Part shown: piece by piece, positions 31,251-31,591 of the stretch
How the letters are laid out: every line of letters begins with the position of its first letter
Numbering within the stretch: position 1 is the first letter of the stretch
Assembly (NCBI GenBank): GCA_038211295.1
Contig: JBBQVS010000044.1
Location: forward strand, 1-31,591
Length of the DNA: 31,591 bases
Reading direction: 5' to 3'
Origin: JBBQVS01 sp038211295
Lineage (GTDB): Bacteria; Chloroflexota; Ktedonobacteria; Ktedonobacterales; Ktedonobacteraceae
The notes under the pieces: generated by a model
The model's database searches: none
Told to the model about the DNA's origin: nothing
What the model saw: the letters and a program-made list of their open reading frames with translations, nothing else
Translations under genes and position numbers: made by a program

Positions 31251-31591
31251 ATTGACATTGTACCATAAAGTGCGGCACACTACCAGGAGGACATTGACAA
31301 CAGAAGAGTGTTTATGGGTTCGTAGGGACATCATTCCCTACGGTAAAAGCACTACCGTGTGAAACCAATGTACAAGTAGGCTCACGAGAATTGGTTGAAA
31401 GAACTATTCTCAAACGCGAACCTGCTACAATGAGACAACATTCAAGGTCCCTTGCTCGGCTAGAGCCATACACAGAGCAATCTGTGCGATGTGCCGTAAC
31501 GTCTTTCAGGTCGTAGTGGCATTGAGCCACATCTGAAGTGGCAATACGGAAACGAAAAATGTGATGAACACGTTTTAGCACATTTTAGAAA
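31251..31591. other. Terminal stretch without a supported gene
   Basis: 341 bp. Open frames exist on both strands but none has a start with ribosome site and recognisable product. One plus-strand frame runs open for about 70 codons from about 31300 without an early start codon. I call nothing here. Confidence 0.4.

Noticed and set aside
31312..31581. 89-codon minus-strand frame at the window end
   Set aside because: No ribosome site, odd Cys/Arg/Ser-rich composition and no family; an equally long plus-strand frame exists in the same stretch.

Overview
The window looks like a chromosomal segment of a Ktedonobacteria-type member of the Chloroflexota. The assignment rests on inference from gene content: a membrane-anchored STAND/NB-ARC-TPR protein, two Ser/Thr protein kinases (one fused to a WD40 propeller), a tandem-FHA protein, a KGG stress protein, a MurJ flippase and Bax-inhibitor-1 and 7Fe-ferredoxin genes. 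Base composition is moderate. Promoters follow a housekeeping-sigma TTGACA/TATACT consensus. I see no rRNA, tRNA, CRISPR array, intact insertion sequence or phage module.

Layout. 1-258: a REP-like hairpin element whose right half has grown into a 43-bp tandem array, running into the 3' end of the STAND gene. 250-4025: STAND ATPase (-), NMNAT-like nucleotidyltransferase (+) and double-FHA protein (-). 4223-6007: CocE/NonD-type hydrolase, followed by a second REP-like element. 6148-7545: membrane-anchored Ser/Thr kinase (-). 7682-7759: a probable fragment of a HicB-like antitoxin. 7855-9162: GAF-histidine kinase. 9501-9698: KGG protein. 9875-11488: MurJ. 11517-14620 (-): an apparent operon of GT2 glycosyltransferase, DUF2064-type transferase, radical SAM/SPASM protein and, after a perfect hairpin, an M50-type membrane protease. 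14700-15503 (-): alpha/beta hydrolase. 15701-19150 (+): a complete polar-amino-acid ABC importer (ATPase, lipoprotein binding protein, two permeases) behind a strong promoter. 19395-21121: SDR oxidoreductase (+) and EamA exporter (-), ending two bases apart. 21307-23205: zinc ribbon-kinase-WD40 protein. 23340-28140: a putrescine-catabolism cluster, patA-like aminotransferase, saccharopine-dehydrogenase-like enzyme and patD-like aldehyde dehydrogenase, with a long leader and a 136-bp hairpin element inside it. 28348-31250: ferredoxin, a disordered zinc-ribbon protein, Bax-inhibitor-1 protein, thioredoxin and a small ribbon-helix-helix-like protein (-).

How the genes fit together. PatA and PatD would turn putrescine into 4-aminobutanal and then 4-aminobutyrate; the enzyme encoded between them has the NAD(P)-binding fold of saccharopine dehydrogenases and its substrate is unknown. 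The ABC importer supplies an amino acid or similar small polar compound. The kinases and FHA protein are parts of a phosphothreonine signalling repertoire but are not in one operon.

The most notable non-coding features are the REP-like element family, the 31-bp perfect inverted repeat overlapping the patA stop codon, and several long perfect hairpins without U-tracts at gene ends. The least understood gene group is the GT-GT-radical SAM-M50 operon. No feature here proves a new system; the candidates are ranked in the findings.
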